DNA from: Streptomyces sp. UW30
GTDB taxonomy: Bacteria; Actinomycetota; Actinomycetes; Streptomycetales; Streptomycetaceae
NCBI RefSeq assembly: GCF_008042075.1
Contig: NZ_RDBN01000033.1
Span: 1 to 37,282, forward strand
DNA: 37,282 nucleotides
Direction of reading: 5' to 3'
This document shows, in pieces, positions 7,035 to 14,341 of the stretch. The notes beneath the pieces are model-generated. The model saw nothing but the letters and a program-made list of their open reading frames with translations. It was not told the DNA's origin and did no database searches. The position numbers and the translations under genes are program-made. Positions within the stretch are counted from its first letter, which is position 1. The number at the start of each line of letters is the position of its first letter.

Positions 7035-9121
7035 GCGCGTACGCCTGGTATCCGACGCGGGAGTTCACCGAGCGGAGCAACATCACGGCGTTCTGCCGCA
7101 GGCACGGCGTCGACGGCGGCTACCGCACGCTCCAGGCCAGGTCCGCGGCCGACCCCGAATGGTTCTGGGAGCGGGCCGTGCAGGACATCGGCATCGTCTG
7201 GCACCAGCCGCCGCTGCGCGTCTGCGACGACTCCGGAGGCATCGCGTTCACGCGCTGGTTCCCGGGCGCGTACACCAACCTCGTGGACTCCTGCCTGGAG
7301 CGCCGGGTGCGCCAGGGGAGCGGGCAGGCTCCGGCACTGCGCTGGGAGCGGGAGGACGGCACGCGCGGGGTGCTGACCTACGGCGAAGCGGCCGCGTACA
7401 GCGCCCGGGTGGCGGGCGGGCTGCGCGAGCTCGGTGTCGTGTCCGGGGACCGCGTGGCCGGCTACCTGCCCCCCGGTCCCGAGGCGTTCGTCCTGCTCTT
7501 CGCCTGCGCGCGCATCGGTGCCGTACTGGTGCCGCTGTTCTCGGGGTTCGGCGCCGAGGCCATCGCCGTCCGGCTCGTCGATGCCGGCGTCCGGGTCCTG
7601 GTGACCGCCGCGTGCGCCGTCCGGCGGGGGCGTCGACAGGACATGGAGGCGGTGGCCCGCACGTCACTGGAGAGCGCCACGTGCGTACGCCATCTCGTCG
7701 TCGTCCGGGAGCCGAGCGCGCCACGGCACTCCTCCGACTCACCTTGTCCGCCCGCCTTCCCGGCTGGGCCTGGCGTGCCGTCCGGGAACGGTGGGCCCGA
7801 CGGACGGGCCCGCGCCGCTGAGCCTCCTTCGGCAGGCGGCGGGCCGAAGGGACGAACGGTGCCTTCAGGGACCGGCGGCCACGAACGCGTCGGGCTCGCG
7901 GCCACGGACTGGCACCGACTGGCCGCCTCCGAACCCGTCCCGGTCGTCTCGGTGCCCGTCACCGCCCCCTTCCTCCTGCTGCACACCTCCGGCACCACCG
8001 GCCGCCCGAAAGGGGCGGTCCACACCCACGGCGGCTTCCCGGCACAGGTGGGCAGCGAGACCCGGTACAACCTCGACCTGCGGCCGGACGACGTGGTCTT
8101 CTGGGTGACCGACCCCGGCTGGATCATGTTCCCGCTCATCGCCGTGGGCGGCACTCTCGCAGGCGCCTGTGTCCTGGCGTACGAGGGCGCGATCGACCAC
8201 CCGGACGTCACCCGCCTGTGGCGCCTGCTCGACGACCACGAGGTCACCGTCTTCGGCAGTTCACCCAGTCTGTCCCGCATGCTGATGGGCTGTGAGCCGC
8301 GCGACCCGGTCGTGCCCTCCCGGCTACGGGTGCTCGGCTCGACCGGGGAGCCGTGGACCGAGGACGCCTGGCGTTGGTACTTCGCCGAGTTCGGCGGCAA
8401 ACGCTGCCCGGTGATCAACATCTGCGGCGGCACCGAGGTCGGCGGGTCCCTGCTCGCCTCCGCGCCCACCCTGCCCCAGTCGCCGTGCGGCTTCGCCGGC
8501 CCCTGCCTGGGCATCGCCGCGGTCGTCGAGGACGACTCCGGCGCGCAGCCGCCCGAGGGGCAGCTCGGCGAGCTGGTCGTCAAGCGCTCCTGGCCGGGCA
8601 TGACCCGGGGGCTGTGGCGGGCGCGCGAACGCTTCGCCCAGACCTACTTCGTCCGCAGGCCGGGCCGTTGGTCCCACGGCGACCTCGTCTCACGCACCGG
8701 CGACGAGTGGTTCGTCCACGGGCGGCTCGACGATGTCATCAAGCTGGCAGGCAAACGGCTCGGGCCCACCGAGGTCGAGGACGCCGTCGTCGGCGATCCG
8801 GCTGTCGCCGAGGCGGCCGCGGTCGGCATCCCGCACCCCGTCAAGGGGGAGGCCCTGTGGTGCTTCGCGGTCCCGGCCGACGGCCGGTCGCTGGGCGAGA
8901 CGGAGGCCGAGCGGATCCGTGGGCGGGTGGCCGGATCGCTCGGCGCCGCGTTCCGCCCCGCCCGGGTGGTCGCCGTGCCGGAGCTGCCCCGGACCCGCAA
9001 CGGCAAGGTGATGCGGCGGCTCGTCCGCGATCTCGTCACCGGCGAGGCACCCGGTGACCTGTCCACGCTCGTCAACCCGGCCTGCCTCGACGCGATCCGT
9101 GCCGCCCTGCACGAGCAGTGA
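7031..9121 (+). CDS. Acyl-CoA synthetase (acetoacetyl-CoA synthetase / ACS-like)
   Basis: The 696-residue AMP-forming ligase opens with an ACAS_N-type region (WYPTREF... WFWERAVQDIGI... RWFPGAYTNLVDSC). Its P-loop is LLHTSGTTGRPKGAV, the aromatic motif is NICGGTEVGGS, the hinge is HGRLDDVIKLAGKRLGPTEVED, and the C-terminal catalytic lysine lies in RTRNGKVMRR. It should convert a carboxylic acid, possibly acetoacetate-like or longer, to its CoA ester. The ATG at 7031 overlaps the thiolase stop (ATGA). An unusual Pro/Gly-rich insertion of about 50-60 residues, encoded by about 7710-7890, lies between the N-terminal core motifs and the P-loop, and its DNA carries two strong hairpins. The reading frame remains intact. 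Pairing with a thiolase points to a 3-keto acid as substrate, by inference. Confidence 0.87.
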   Translation: MSAYAWYPTREFTERSNITAFCRRHGVDGGYRTLQARSAADPEWFWERAVQDIGIVWHQPPLRVCDDSGGIAFTRWFPGAYTNLVDSCLERRVRQGSGQAPALRWEREDGTRGVLTYGEAAAYSARVAGGLRELGVVSGDRVAGYLPPGPEAFVLLFACARIGAVLVPLFSGFGAEAIAVRLVDAGVRVLVTAACAVRRGRRQDMEAVARTSLESATCVRHLVVVREPSAPRHSSDSPCPPAFPAGPGVPSGNGGPDGRARAAEPPSAGGGPKGRTVPSGTGGHERVGLAATDWHRLAASEPVPVVSVPVTAPFLLLHTSGTTGRPKGAVHTHGGFPAQVGSETRYNLDLRPDDVVFWVTDPGWIMFPLIAVGGTLAGACVLAYEGAIDHPDVTRLWRLLDDHEVTVFGSSPSLSRMLMGCEPRDPVVPSRLRVLGSTGEPWTEDAWRWYFAEFGGKRCPVINICGGTEVGGSLLASAPTLPQSPCGFAGPCLGIAAVVEDDSGAQPPEGQLGELVVKRSWPGMTRGLWRARERFAQTYFVRRPGRWSHGDLVSRTGDEWFVHGRLDDVIKLAGKRLGPTEVEDAVVGDPAVAEAAAVGIPHPVKGEALWCFAVPADGRSLGETEAERIRGRVAGSLGAAFRPARVVAVPELPRTRNGKVMRRLVRDLVTGEAPGDLSTLVNPACLDAIRAALHEQ
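7793..7850. repeat. Two consecutive stem-loops inside the acyl-CoA synthetase gene
   Basis: GGGCCCG (7793-7799) pairs perfectly with CGGGCCC (7805-7811). CCTTCGGC (7826-7833) pairs perfectly with GCCGAAGG (7843-7850). Both lie in the segment coding for the low-complexity Pro/Gly/Ser linker that family members usually lack. Terminator-like hairpins of this kind are common between Streptomyces genes but odd inside one. They may mark an in-frame insertion of intergenic-type DNA. Confidence 0.55.
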
Positions 9122-9217
9122 GGACAGGACCCGTGCAGGCGGGCGACCCGCCCCGGCACCCATGCATGCGGACGAGACATCCACAGCCCCAACACGCCCA
9201 CCACACAAGGGAGTTCC

Positions 9218-10096
9218 ATGCCGACGATCGACATCCTCCTGCCCGGCTTCGCCATCGACACGGACCAGGGCTATCCCGCCTTCTGCGGGGTGTTCCTGGT
9301 CCGCGGTCCGGACGCGGCCGGACGGGAGAGGAACATCATCGTCGACGCCGCCCACGTCGGCCGCCGCCCCTTCCTCCGGGACGCGCTCGCCCGGCACGGC
9401 CTCACCGCCGTGGACATCGACACCGTCGTCCTCACCCACGCCCACTGGGACCACGTCCAGAACATCGACCTCTTCCCACGGGCCACCCTCGTCCTGCACC
9501 CCGACGAACGCCGGTACGCGCACCTCCCGCACGCCAACGACTGGGCCACGCCCGCCTGGACGGGGCTGCTGCTGGAACAGCTCCCCGTCCGCGAGGTCAC
9601 GGACGGGGAGGAGATCATCCCGGGGGTCGGCGTCATCGGCCTGCCCGGCCACTCGCCCGGCAGCATCGGCGTGATCGTGCAGACCGAGCACGGCCGCGCC
9701 GCCATCACCGGTGACGCCCTGCACTTCGCGTACGTCGCCCGCACCAGGCGCAACCCCCTGGTGTTCTGGGACGCCGACCAGGCCGCCCACAGCATCGAGC
9801 GGGTCCTGACGGTGTCCGATCTGATCTATCCGGGCCACGACCGGCCGTTCCGGCTCACCGCGGCCGGCGACATCGACTACCTGGAGCCGTTCGAGCTCAC
9901 CCTGACCGGACTGCGGCCCGACGACCACGGCCTGACCTTCGCCGACGCCTCGGCGCGGCCGCTGTGGGTCATGCCCGGCATCCAGGAGCAGCGCACGCTG
10001 TACGAGAAGAACGCCGAGGACATCCGGCGGCGGATCAGCCGGGTGCCGCGGGTGGTGCCCCCTGCTCCGCGAGAAGCCGGGCCAGCGAACGGTTGA
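9218..10096 (+). CDS. Metallo-beta-lactamase-fold hydrolase, N-acyl homoserine lactonase-like
   Basis: The 292-residue protein carries the dinuclear-zinc motif THAHWDH (His74, His76, Asp78, His79). It also has GLPGHSPGS, with a metal-binding His, an Asp in ITGDALH, and YPGHDRPF near the C-terminus. This set and the size match lactonases of the AHL-lactonase (AiiA/AttM) group, though other esterases share it. The ATG at 9218 follows AAGGGAG. It is 96 bases downstream of the synthetase gene and closes the operon. Its 3' end overlaps the converging thioesterase gene by 62 bp. Opening a lactone ring would fit a neighbour that makes acyl lactones, but the substrate is inferred. Confidence 0.83.
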   Translation: MPTIDILLPGFAIDTDQGYPAFCGVFLVRGPDAAGRERNIIVDAAHVGRRPFLRDALARHGLTAVDIDTVVLTHAHWDHVQNIDLFPRATLVLHPDERRYAHLPHANDWATPAWTGLLLEQLPVREVTDGEEIIPGVGVIGLPGHSPGSIGVIVQTEHGRAAITGDALHFAYVARTRRNPLVFWDADQAAHSIERVLTVSDLIYPGHDRPFRLTAAGDIDYLEPFELTLTGLRPDDHGLTFADASARPLWVMPGIQEQRTLYEKNAEDIRRRISRVPRVVPPAPREAGPANG

Positions 10097-10841
10097 GCAG
10101 ATCGAAGAACGCGTCGGGCGCCTCACGCGGGAAGAAGTGGCCGCCGGGGACCGGAGTCAGGCGGAAGCGGCGCACATACTGCCCCCAGGCCCGCACCCCT
10201 GCCAGGTCGACGAGCGGGTCGTCGGTGCCGGCGAACGCCTCGACGGTCAGCGGCAGCCGGGCCCGCTCGTCGTCCGGGTCCGGCAGCCCCGCCCGCTGGT
10301 GGCTCGCGCAGATCCGCAGGTCGTCGCGGAGGATCGGCAGCAGCACCCGCAGCCAGTCCTCCCGCCCCAGGAACCGCGGGTCCAGCCCGCCGAAGTCCAC
10401 GAGCAGGCGGGCAAGTTCACCGTCCGGGTACCGGTCGGGCGGCGGCAGCGTGGGCGTACGGTGCGGGGCCGCGTAAGCCCCCAGGAACAGCGCCTCGGGA
10501 CCGCGGCCGCCGGCGCGCAGCCGGGCCGCCGCCAGCGCGAAGGACAGCAGGGCGCCCATGCTGTGCCCGTACGCGGCCCACGGTCCCTCATCGAGCCAGG
10601 GAGCGAGGTCGCGCCCGAGGGCCGCGACCACCTCCCCGGCGTCCTGGAACCGCGGCTCGCGGTAGCGCGCCTCGCGGCCCGGCAGCTGCACCGGCAGGAC
10701 GTCGACGTCCGACGGCACGCGCCGGGCCCACGAACTGAAGAACGAGGCCCCGCCGCCGGCGTGGTGAAAGCAGAACAGCCGCAGCCGGGCGTCCGGACGG
10801 GGCGCCCGGCTCAGGCAGGAGGCCGGGGCACTCGTCGTCAT
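10035..10841 (-). CDS. Type II thioesterase
   Basis: The 268-residue alpha/beta hydrolase has the type II thioesterase signature. LFCFHHAGGGASFF opens the fold (about 22-35), the nucleophile Ser94 is in YGHSMGALLSF, and the catalytic His is in PVPGGHFFP near the C-terminus. Such enzymes remove stalled or wrong acyl groups from PKS and ACP carrier domains. The ATG at 10839-10841 overlaps the stop of the FrsA-like gene. It is the last gene of the biosynthetic operon. Its C-terminal coding end runs 62 bp into the end of the converging lactonase gene, so no separate terminator fits between them. Product release could alternatively involve this enzyme. Confidence 0.93.
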   Translation of the reverse strand: MTTSAPASCLSRAPRPDARLRLFCFHHAGGGASFFSSWARRVPSDVDVLPVQLPGREARYREPRFQDAGEVVAALGRDLAPWLDEGPWAAYGHSMGALLSFALAAARLRAGGRGPEALFLGAYAAPHRTPTLPPPDRYPDGELARLLVDFGGLDPRFLGREDWLRVLLPILRDDLRICASHQRAGLPDPDDERARLPLTVEAFAGTDDPLVDLAGVRAWGQYVRRFRLTPVPGGHFFPREAPDAFFDLLNRSLARLLAEQGAPPAAPG

Positions 10842-11947
10842 GCGGGGTCCCCGGCCGACGCACGGGCGAGGCGGTGGCGGGCGCGCAGGACGCGGGCGCG
10901 GGCCGAGGCGGCCCGGCGTACGGTACCCGCCGTGCCGGTCATACGCAGCACCTGCGACAGCAGCCACAGCCGGGTCTCGGCCGCCCGGTCGGGCCGGCCG
11001 CCGAGGACATCGTTCTCCACCAGCCGCAGGTGCGGCACGGTCCGCTCCAGCAGCTCGACGTCCGAGGGGGGCGCGATCTCGTCGTCGCGGCTCGCCGCGT
11101 AGGCGACCGGCGTGCGCAGCCGGGTGAGCCGCTCCTCGTCCAGCACCCAGTCCGCCAGGGCGGCCGGAAGCCGGTCCACCGGTGTGCGCATGACGTGGGA
11201 GAGGGTCAGGTCCACCAGGCGCGGCAGCGGCTTGTGGTCCGCGGCGCGGACGAAGAACTCGCGTACCGGCGCCCCGACGGTGGCCAGCCCCCGGATGCGG
11301 TCGTCCTCCAAGGCTTGGCGCAGCGCGAGATGCCCGCCGAAGCTCAGGCCCACGACACAGGTGCGGGAGGCGTCGGCGGCGCGGCCCAGCAGGTCGAGGA
11401 GGTAGGTGAGCATGCCTGTGCTGTCCGTTCCGTAGGTGAGGGTGTTCTCGCCGACGCCGGGCAGTTCCGTGACCACGACGGCCGCGCCGAGCCGGTCGGC
11501 TCCCGCGAGCACCGGGGCCCACTGCTCCTTGGTGCCTGTGATGCCGCCCAGGACGATGACGAGCGGGAGCCTGTTCCGGGTGGACAGGCCGGCGGCCCAG
11601 CAGGCGAAGCCGTTCTCCCCGTACGGCAGATCGAGCCGGGAGATGCCGCGGACGCGTTTGCGCCAGCGGTCGAAGGCCTCGACGCAGGCGCTCTGCGCCG
11701 CCTGCCGGAACGGCCCGTCGACGTAGGGGAATCGGGCCATCGCGTAGCAGCGGACGGCGTCCAGGTCGCGGCCGCGTGCCTCGGCCGCCGTGCCGAGCGA
11801 CGACCACTCGTGCACCCAGGCACCGGGGTCCTCGTCCTTGACGTCCGTGCCGAGGGTCCGCATCACCCGGTGGATGACATCCGCGGGGATGCCCTGGGCG
11901 TGCGCGTGGGGGAGGGCGAACCTCCGCAGCTCCGCGAGGGGGATCAT
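10838..11947 (-). CDS. FrsA-like alpha/beta-hydrolase-fold protein of the biosynthetic operon
   Basis: The 369-residue protein has a helical N-terminal cap (about 1-105) and an alpha/beta-hydrolase core. The nucleophile is Ser202 in VVGLSFGGH, and an acid is likely in ASRDDEIAP. Where related enzymes carry the catalytic His, the sequence reads LVENDVLGGRPDR with no His, so it may be non-hydrolytic or use another base. It is a distant relative of the hydrolases at 3290 and 24028, sharing the cap-plus-core layout and the GxSxGG elbow, but with clear differences. It overlaps the 75-aa gene upstream and the thioesterase gene downstream by 4 bp each. In tetronate pathways an alpha/beta-fold protein (Agg5 type) works after ring formation, but an Agg4-like acyltransferase partner is not seen here. 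Role uncertain. Confidence 0.75.
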   Translation of the reverse strand: MIPLAELRRFALPHAHAQGIPADVIHRVMRTLGTDVKDEDPGAWVHEWSSLGTAAEARGRDLDAVRCYAMARFPYVDGPFRQAAQSACVEAFDRWRKRVRGISRLDLPYGENGFACWAAGLSTRNRLPLVIVLGGITGTKEQWAPVLAGADRLGAAVVVTELPGVGENTLTYGTDSTGMLTYLLDLLGRAADASRTCVVGLSFGGHLALRQALEDDRIRGLATVGAPVREFFVRAADHKPLPRLVDLTLSHVMRTPVDRLPAALADWVLDEERLTRLRTPVAYAASRDDEIAPPSDVELLERTVPHLRLVENDVLGGRPDRAAETRLWLLSQVLRMTGTAGTVRRAASARARVLRARHRLARASAGDPA

Positions 11948-12171
11948 CGGGCCGCTCCTTTCTCTTCCGGGATCCGTTCCGGGGCATCGGGCGTGCCGTC
12001 GGCCGCCCGGCCGTTCCCGCGGCCGGTGACGAGGCGGGCGAGAGCGGCCCGCACCCGCCTGCCGAGGCCGGGGGAGAGGAACACGTCGAGCTGGGTGTCG
12101 AGGAACAAGGCGTGGAAGTGCAGGCAGGCGTCGGGGACGTCGGGCGCGGCGTCGGGCCGAGGGATGGTCAC
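11944..12171 (-). CDS. Hypothetical small protein (75 aa) in biosynthetic operon
   Basis: I do not recognise this protein. It starts with GTG at 12169-12171, overlapping the stop of the ACP gene, and ends overlapping the ATG of the FrsA-like gene, so both junctions are translationally coupled. That argues that it is real. The first half (DACLHFHALFLDTQLDVFLSPGLGRRVRAALARLV) looks like one or two amphipathic helices. The C-terminal 25 residues are polar and probably disordered. There is no signal peptide and no membrane segment. It could be a carrier-protein accessory or a docking factor, but nothing in the sequence shows this. Confidence 0.6.
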   Translation of the reverse strand: MTIPRPDAAPDVPDACLHFHALFLDTQLDVFLSPGLGRRVRAALARLVTGRGNGRAADGTPDAPERIPEEKGAAR

Positions 12172-12407
12172 GGGCCCGCCACCACCTCGTACATCTGGCG
12201 GAACGTGCGTGCCTGGAGCACGTCGGCCACCGGGACGGGCCGACCGACGACGTCCTCCACGACGGTCACGAGCCTGAGCAGCAGCACCGAGTCCCAGTCG
12301 GGGAAGTCGTCCAGCGGGCGATCGAGGTCGTCGGCCCGGACGTGCAGGCCGAGTTCCTCCTCCAGGAGCAGGCGGAACTCCGCGATGTCGGAGAGGGCGG
12401 TGGTCAT
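12168..12407 (-). CDS. Acyl carrier protein (glyceryl-ACP type)
   Basis: The 79-residue protein is a free-standing ACP with the phosphopantetheine site Ser40 in PDWDSVLLL. It starts with an ATG overlapping the stop of the FkbH-like gene. FkbH-type enzymes load a D-glyceryl group from 1,3-bisphosphoglycerate onto such a partner ACP, and in tetronate clusters the two genes are adjacent (RkE/RkF in RK-682). The DWDS motif rather than DSLS is common in ACPs that carry glyceryl units. It would need activation by a phosphopantetheinyl transferase, probably the one at 20824. Confidence 0.9.
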   Translation of the reverse strand: MTTALSDIAEFRLLLEEELGLHVRADDLDRPLDDFPDWDSVLLLRLVTVVEDVVGRPVPVADVLQARTFRQMYEVVAGP

Positions 12408-14341
12408 GTCGGGTCTCCGTCGAACGGCCCGAACGCGGCGTGCAGCCGCAGATGGGCGGGGGCGGGGGCGATGTCGGTCAGGTCGTGCCGGAAGAAGACG
12501 GCCTCGGGATCGTCCGGGTCGGTGCCGACCGGGGCGAAGCCGTGGCCGGCGTAGAAGGAGGCGAAGGCCGCGTTGCGGGGCGAGGGAAGATGGCGGCCCG
12601 TCACGGTGCTCGCTCCGGTGTCCCGGGCGAACCGCAGCACCGCCGCCACACAGGCGCTCTCGATGCCCCGGGAGAACACCCGGCAGCTCAGGACGAAGTT
12701 GTCGATGCGCAGTACCTCTCCCTCACGCCGCAGGAACAGCGCGCCGACCAGGCCGTGGTCGCCGAACCGGTCGCGTGCGCGTACGGCGAGCACGTGGTGC
12801 CCCGGGCGGTCCACCTGCGCCGACACCTGGGCCGCCTGCAGTCGTTCGGTGGCCAGGTGGAACTGGTTGGTGCGCAGCGTGAGCTGGGAGACCCGGGCGA
12901 TCTCGGACTCGTCCGGCGGCCGCAGCTCGACCTCCAGGCCGAGCCCGTCGAGATAGTCCTCGTAGGAGCCGACGTCCTCACGGAACTCCTGCCGCAGCGT
13001 CTCGGTGCGGTAGCGGCCGGCCCGCTCCAGGTCGGCCTCGGTCAGCTCGAACAGGTCGAACCAGCCGTCGGCCAGCAGCGCCGCGGGATGCAGCGCGGGC
13101 TCCTCGTCGACCCGGACCACGGCGACCTCGGGCAGCTGCTCGCCGACCAGCCCGCACTCGAAGGTGCTGTCATCGACGAAGACGAAGCTGTCCAGGCCGA
13201 GCCCGAGCCTGTCCGCGATGTCGCGGAGATTGTCGTGCTTGGCCTTCCAGTTGGCGTTGACGCGGACGAAGTCGTCCTCGCGCAGCAGCATGCCCGGGTG
13301 GGTGCGCAGCGTCGAGCGGACCAGCTCGGTGTCGTTCTTGCTGCTGACCGCGAGGAGCACGCCCTGCGCGCCGAGCTGTCGCACCGTCCGCTGGAACTCC
13401 TGGAAGGCCTCACCGCGCAGCCCCGCGCCGAGCTCGATGCCACCGGGCCCGGCCTCGCCGAGCACCCCGCCCCACAGCGTGCCGTCCAGGTCCAGCACCA
13501 GGCACTTGCGGGTGCGGCCGAGGCGGGCGCGTACGACGTGGGCGGTCTCCCGGGCGTAGGCGGCCAGCAGCGCGTCGGAGATCCGGGCCCGGGCGTACTG
13601 CGCGGTGCGCGGCTCGCACGCCGGTACACCCTCGGCGACCAGCGGATCGAGGTCCACGGTGACCACGCCCGGGTACTGCTCGGCCAGGGACAGCAGCCCG
13701 CTGTTGAACTCCCGCCACACCGCGCCGAGCCGGGCCCGCGAGCGCAGGTCGACCAGCTGGTGGGTGTAACGGCGGTGCAGCGGCACGGTGTTCAGAACGA
13801 GCAGGCCCCGGCCGGCCTGCTGGTGGGTGCGCACGGCGCCGGTCAGGAGCGAGAGCCTGGCCCGTGCGGCGGCCTCCACGTCTTCGGCTCGCCACGGCAC
13901 CGTGACGTCGTCGAAGACGGTGTGCGCGTCGAGCAGGCAGAGCGTGAGCTGTGTCTGTTCCTCGCCGGCCGTGGCCGGACGCATCAGATCCTGGAGGTAG
14001 GCGCCGTACGGCGAGACCTTCGCCTCCAGCAGCAGCCCGTGCCGGGCCAGTTCGGCGGTGAGGGGAGCCACCAACCCGGCCACCGTCGAGTGGCCGGTGA
14101 CGGTGACGGTGACCACCGGCACCTCCGCGTGGCGGCACACCTCCTGGGGATCGAGCCGGGCCAGCAGCTGGCCTGCGGCCGGAAGGTCGGCCGCCGGCAT
14201 GCGCGACAGCAGGGACCGTACCGAGCCGTACTCCACCGGGAGCCTGCCCGCGCGGTGAAGGGCGCGCAGGGCGCTCAACGCCTCGGGGTCGTGCCAGGTG
14301 GCCGCCGGGTCCGGTGCGCTTCGGTTCCTGGTCGCCGTCAT
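12404..14341 (-). CDS. FkbH-like HAD-superfamily glyceryl transferase/phosphatase
   Basis: The 645-residue protein is a long-form FkbH homologue. An N-terminal region (about 30-275) resembles the SGNH-like segment of such proteins. The HAD domain follows, with the nucleophile motif VLDLDGTLWGG (Asp284, Asp286), SSKND at about 333-337, and FVDDS at about 388-392. The C-terminal GNAT-like region (about 470-640) includes LTLRTNQFHLAT. The known reaction takes 1,3-bisphosphoglycerate, removes phosphate and transfers the glyceryl group to an ACP. The ATG at 14339-14341 overlaps the KAS III stop and is preferred to an upstream in-frame start that would run into the KAS III gene. No methoxymalonyl-pathway dehydrogenases or O-methyltransferase are nearby, so the glyceryl unit is probably used directly, as in tetronate formation. 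Confidence 0.92.
   Translation of the reverse strand: MTATRNRSAPDPAATWHDPEALSALRALHRAGRLPVEYGSVRSLLSRMPAADLPAAGQLLARLDPQEVCRHAEVPVVTVTVTGHSTVAGLVAPLTAELARHGLLLEAKVSPYGAYLQDLMRPATAGEEQTQLTLCLLDAHTVFDDVTVPWRAEDVEAAARARLSLLTGAVRTHQQAGRGLLVLNTVPLHRRYTHQLVDLRSRARLGAVWREFNSGLLSLAEQYPGVVTVDLDPLVAEGVPACEPRTAQYARARISDALLAAYARETAHVVRARLGRTRKCLVLDLDGTLWGGVLGEAGPGGIELGAGLRGEAFQEFQRTVRQLGAQGVLLAVSSKNDTELVRSTLRTHPGMLLREDDFVRVNANWKAKHDNLRDIADRLGLGLDSFVFVDDSTFECGLVGEQLPEVAVVRVDEEPALHPAALLADGWFDLFELTEADLERAGRYRTETLRQEFREDVGSYEDYLDGLGLEVELRPPDESEIARVSQLTLRTNQFHLATERLQAAQVSAQVDRPGHHVLAVRARDRFGDHGLVGALFLRREGEVLRIDNFVLSCRVFSRGIESACVAAVLRFARDTGASTVTGRHLPSPRNAAFASFYAGHGFAPVGTDPDDPEAVFFRHDLTDIAPAPAHLRLHAAFGPFDGDPT

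Noticed and set aside
12404..14341. FkbH as part of a methoxymalonyl- or hydroxymalonyl-ACP pathway
   Set aside because: Those pathways need a 3-hydroxyacyl-CoA dehydrogenase, an acyl-CoA dehydrogenase and often an O-methyltransferase nearby; none is present, while a KAS III gene is adjacent.
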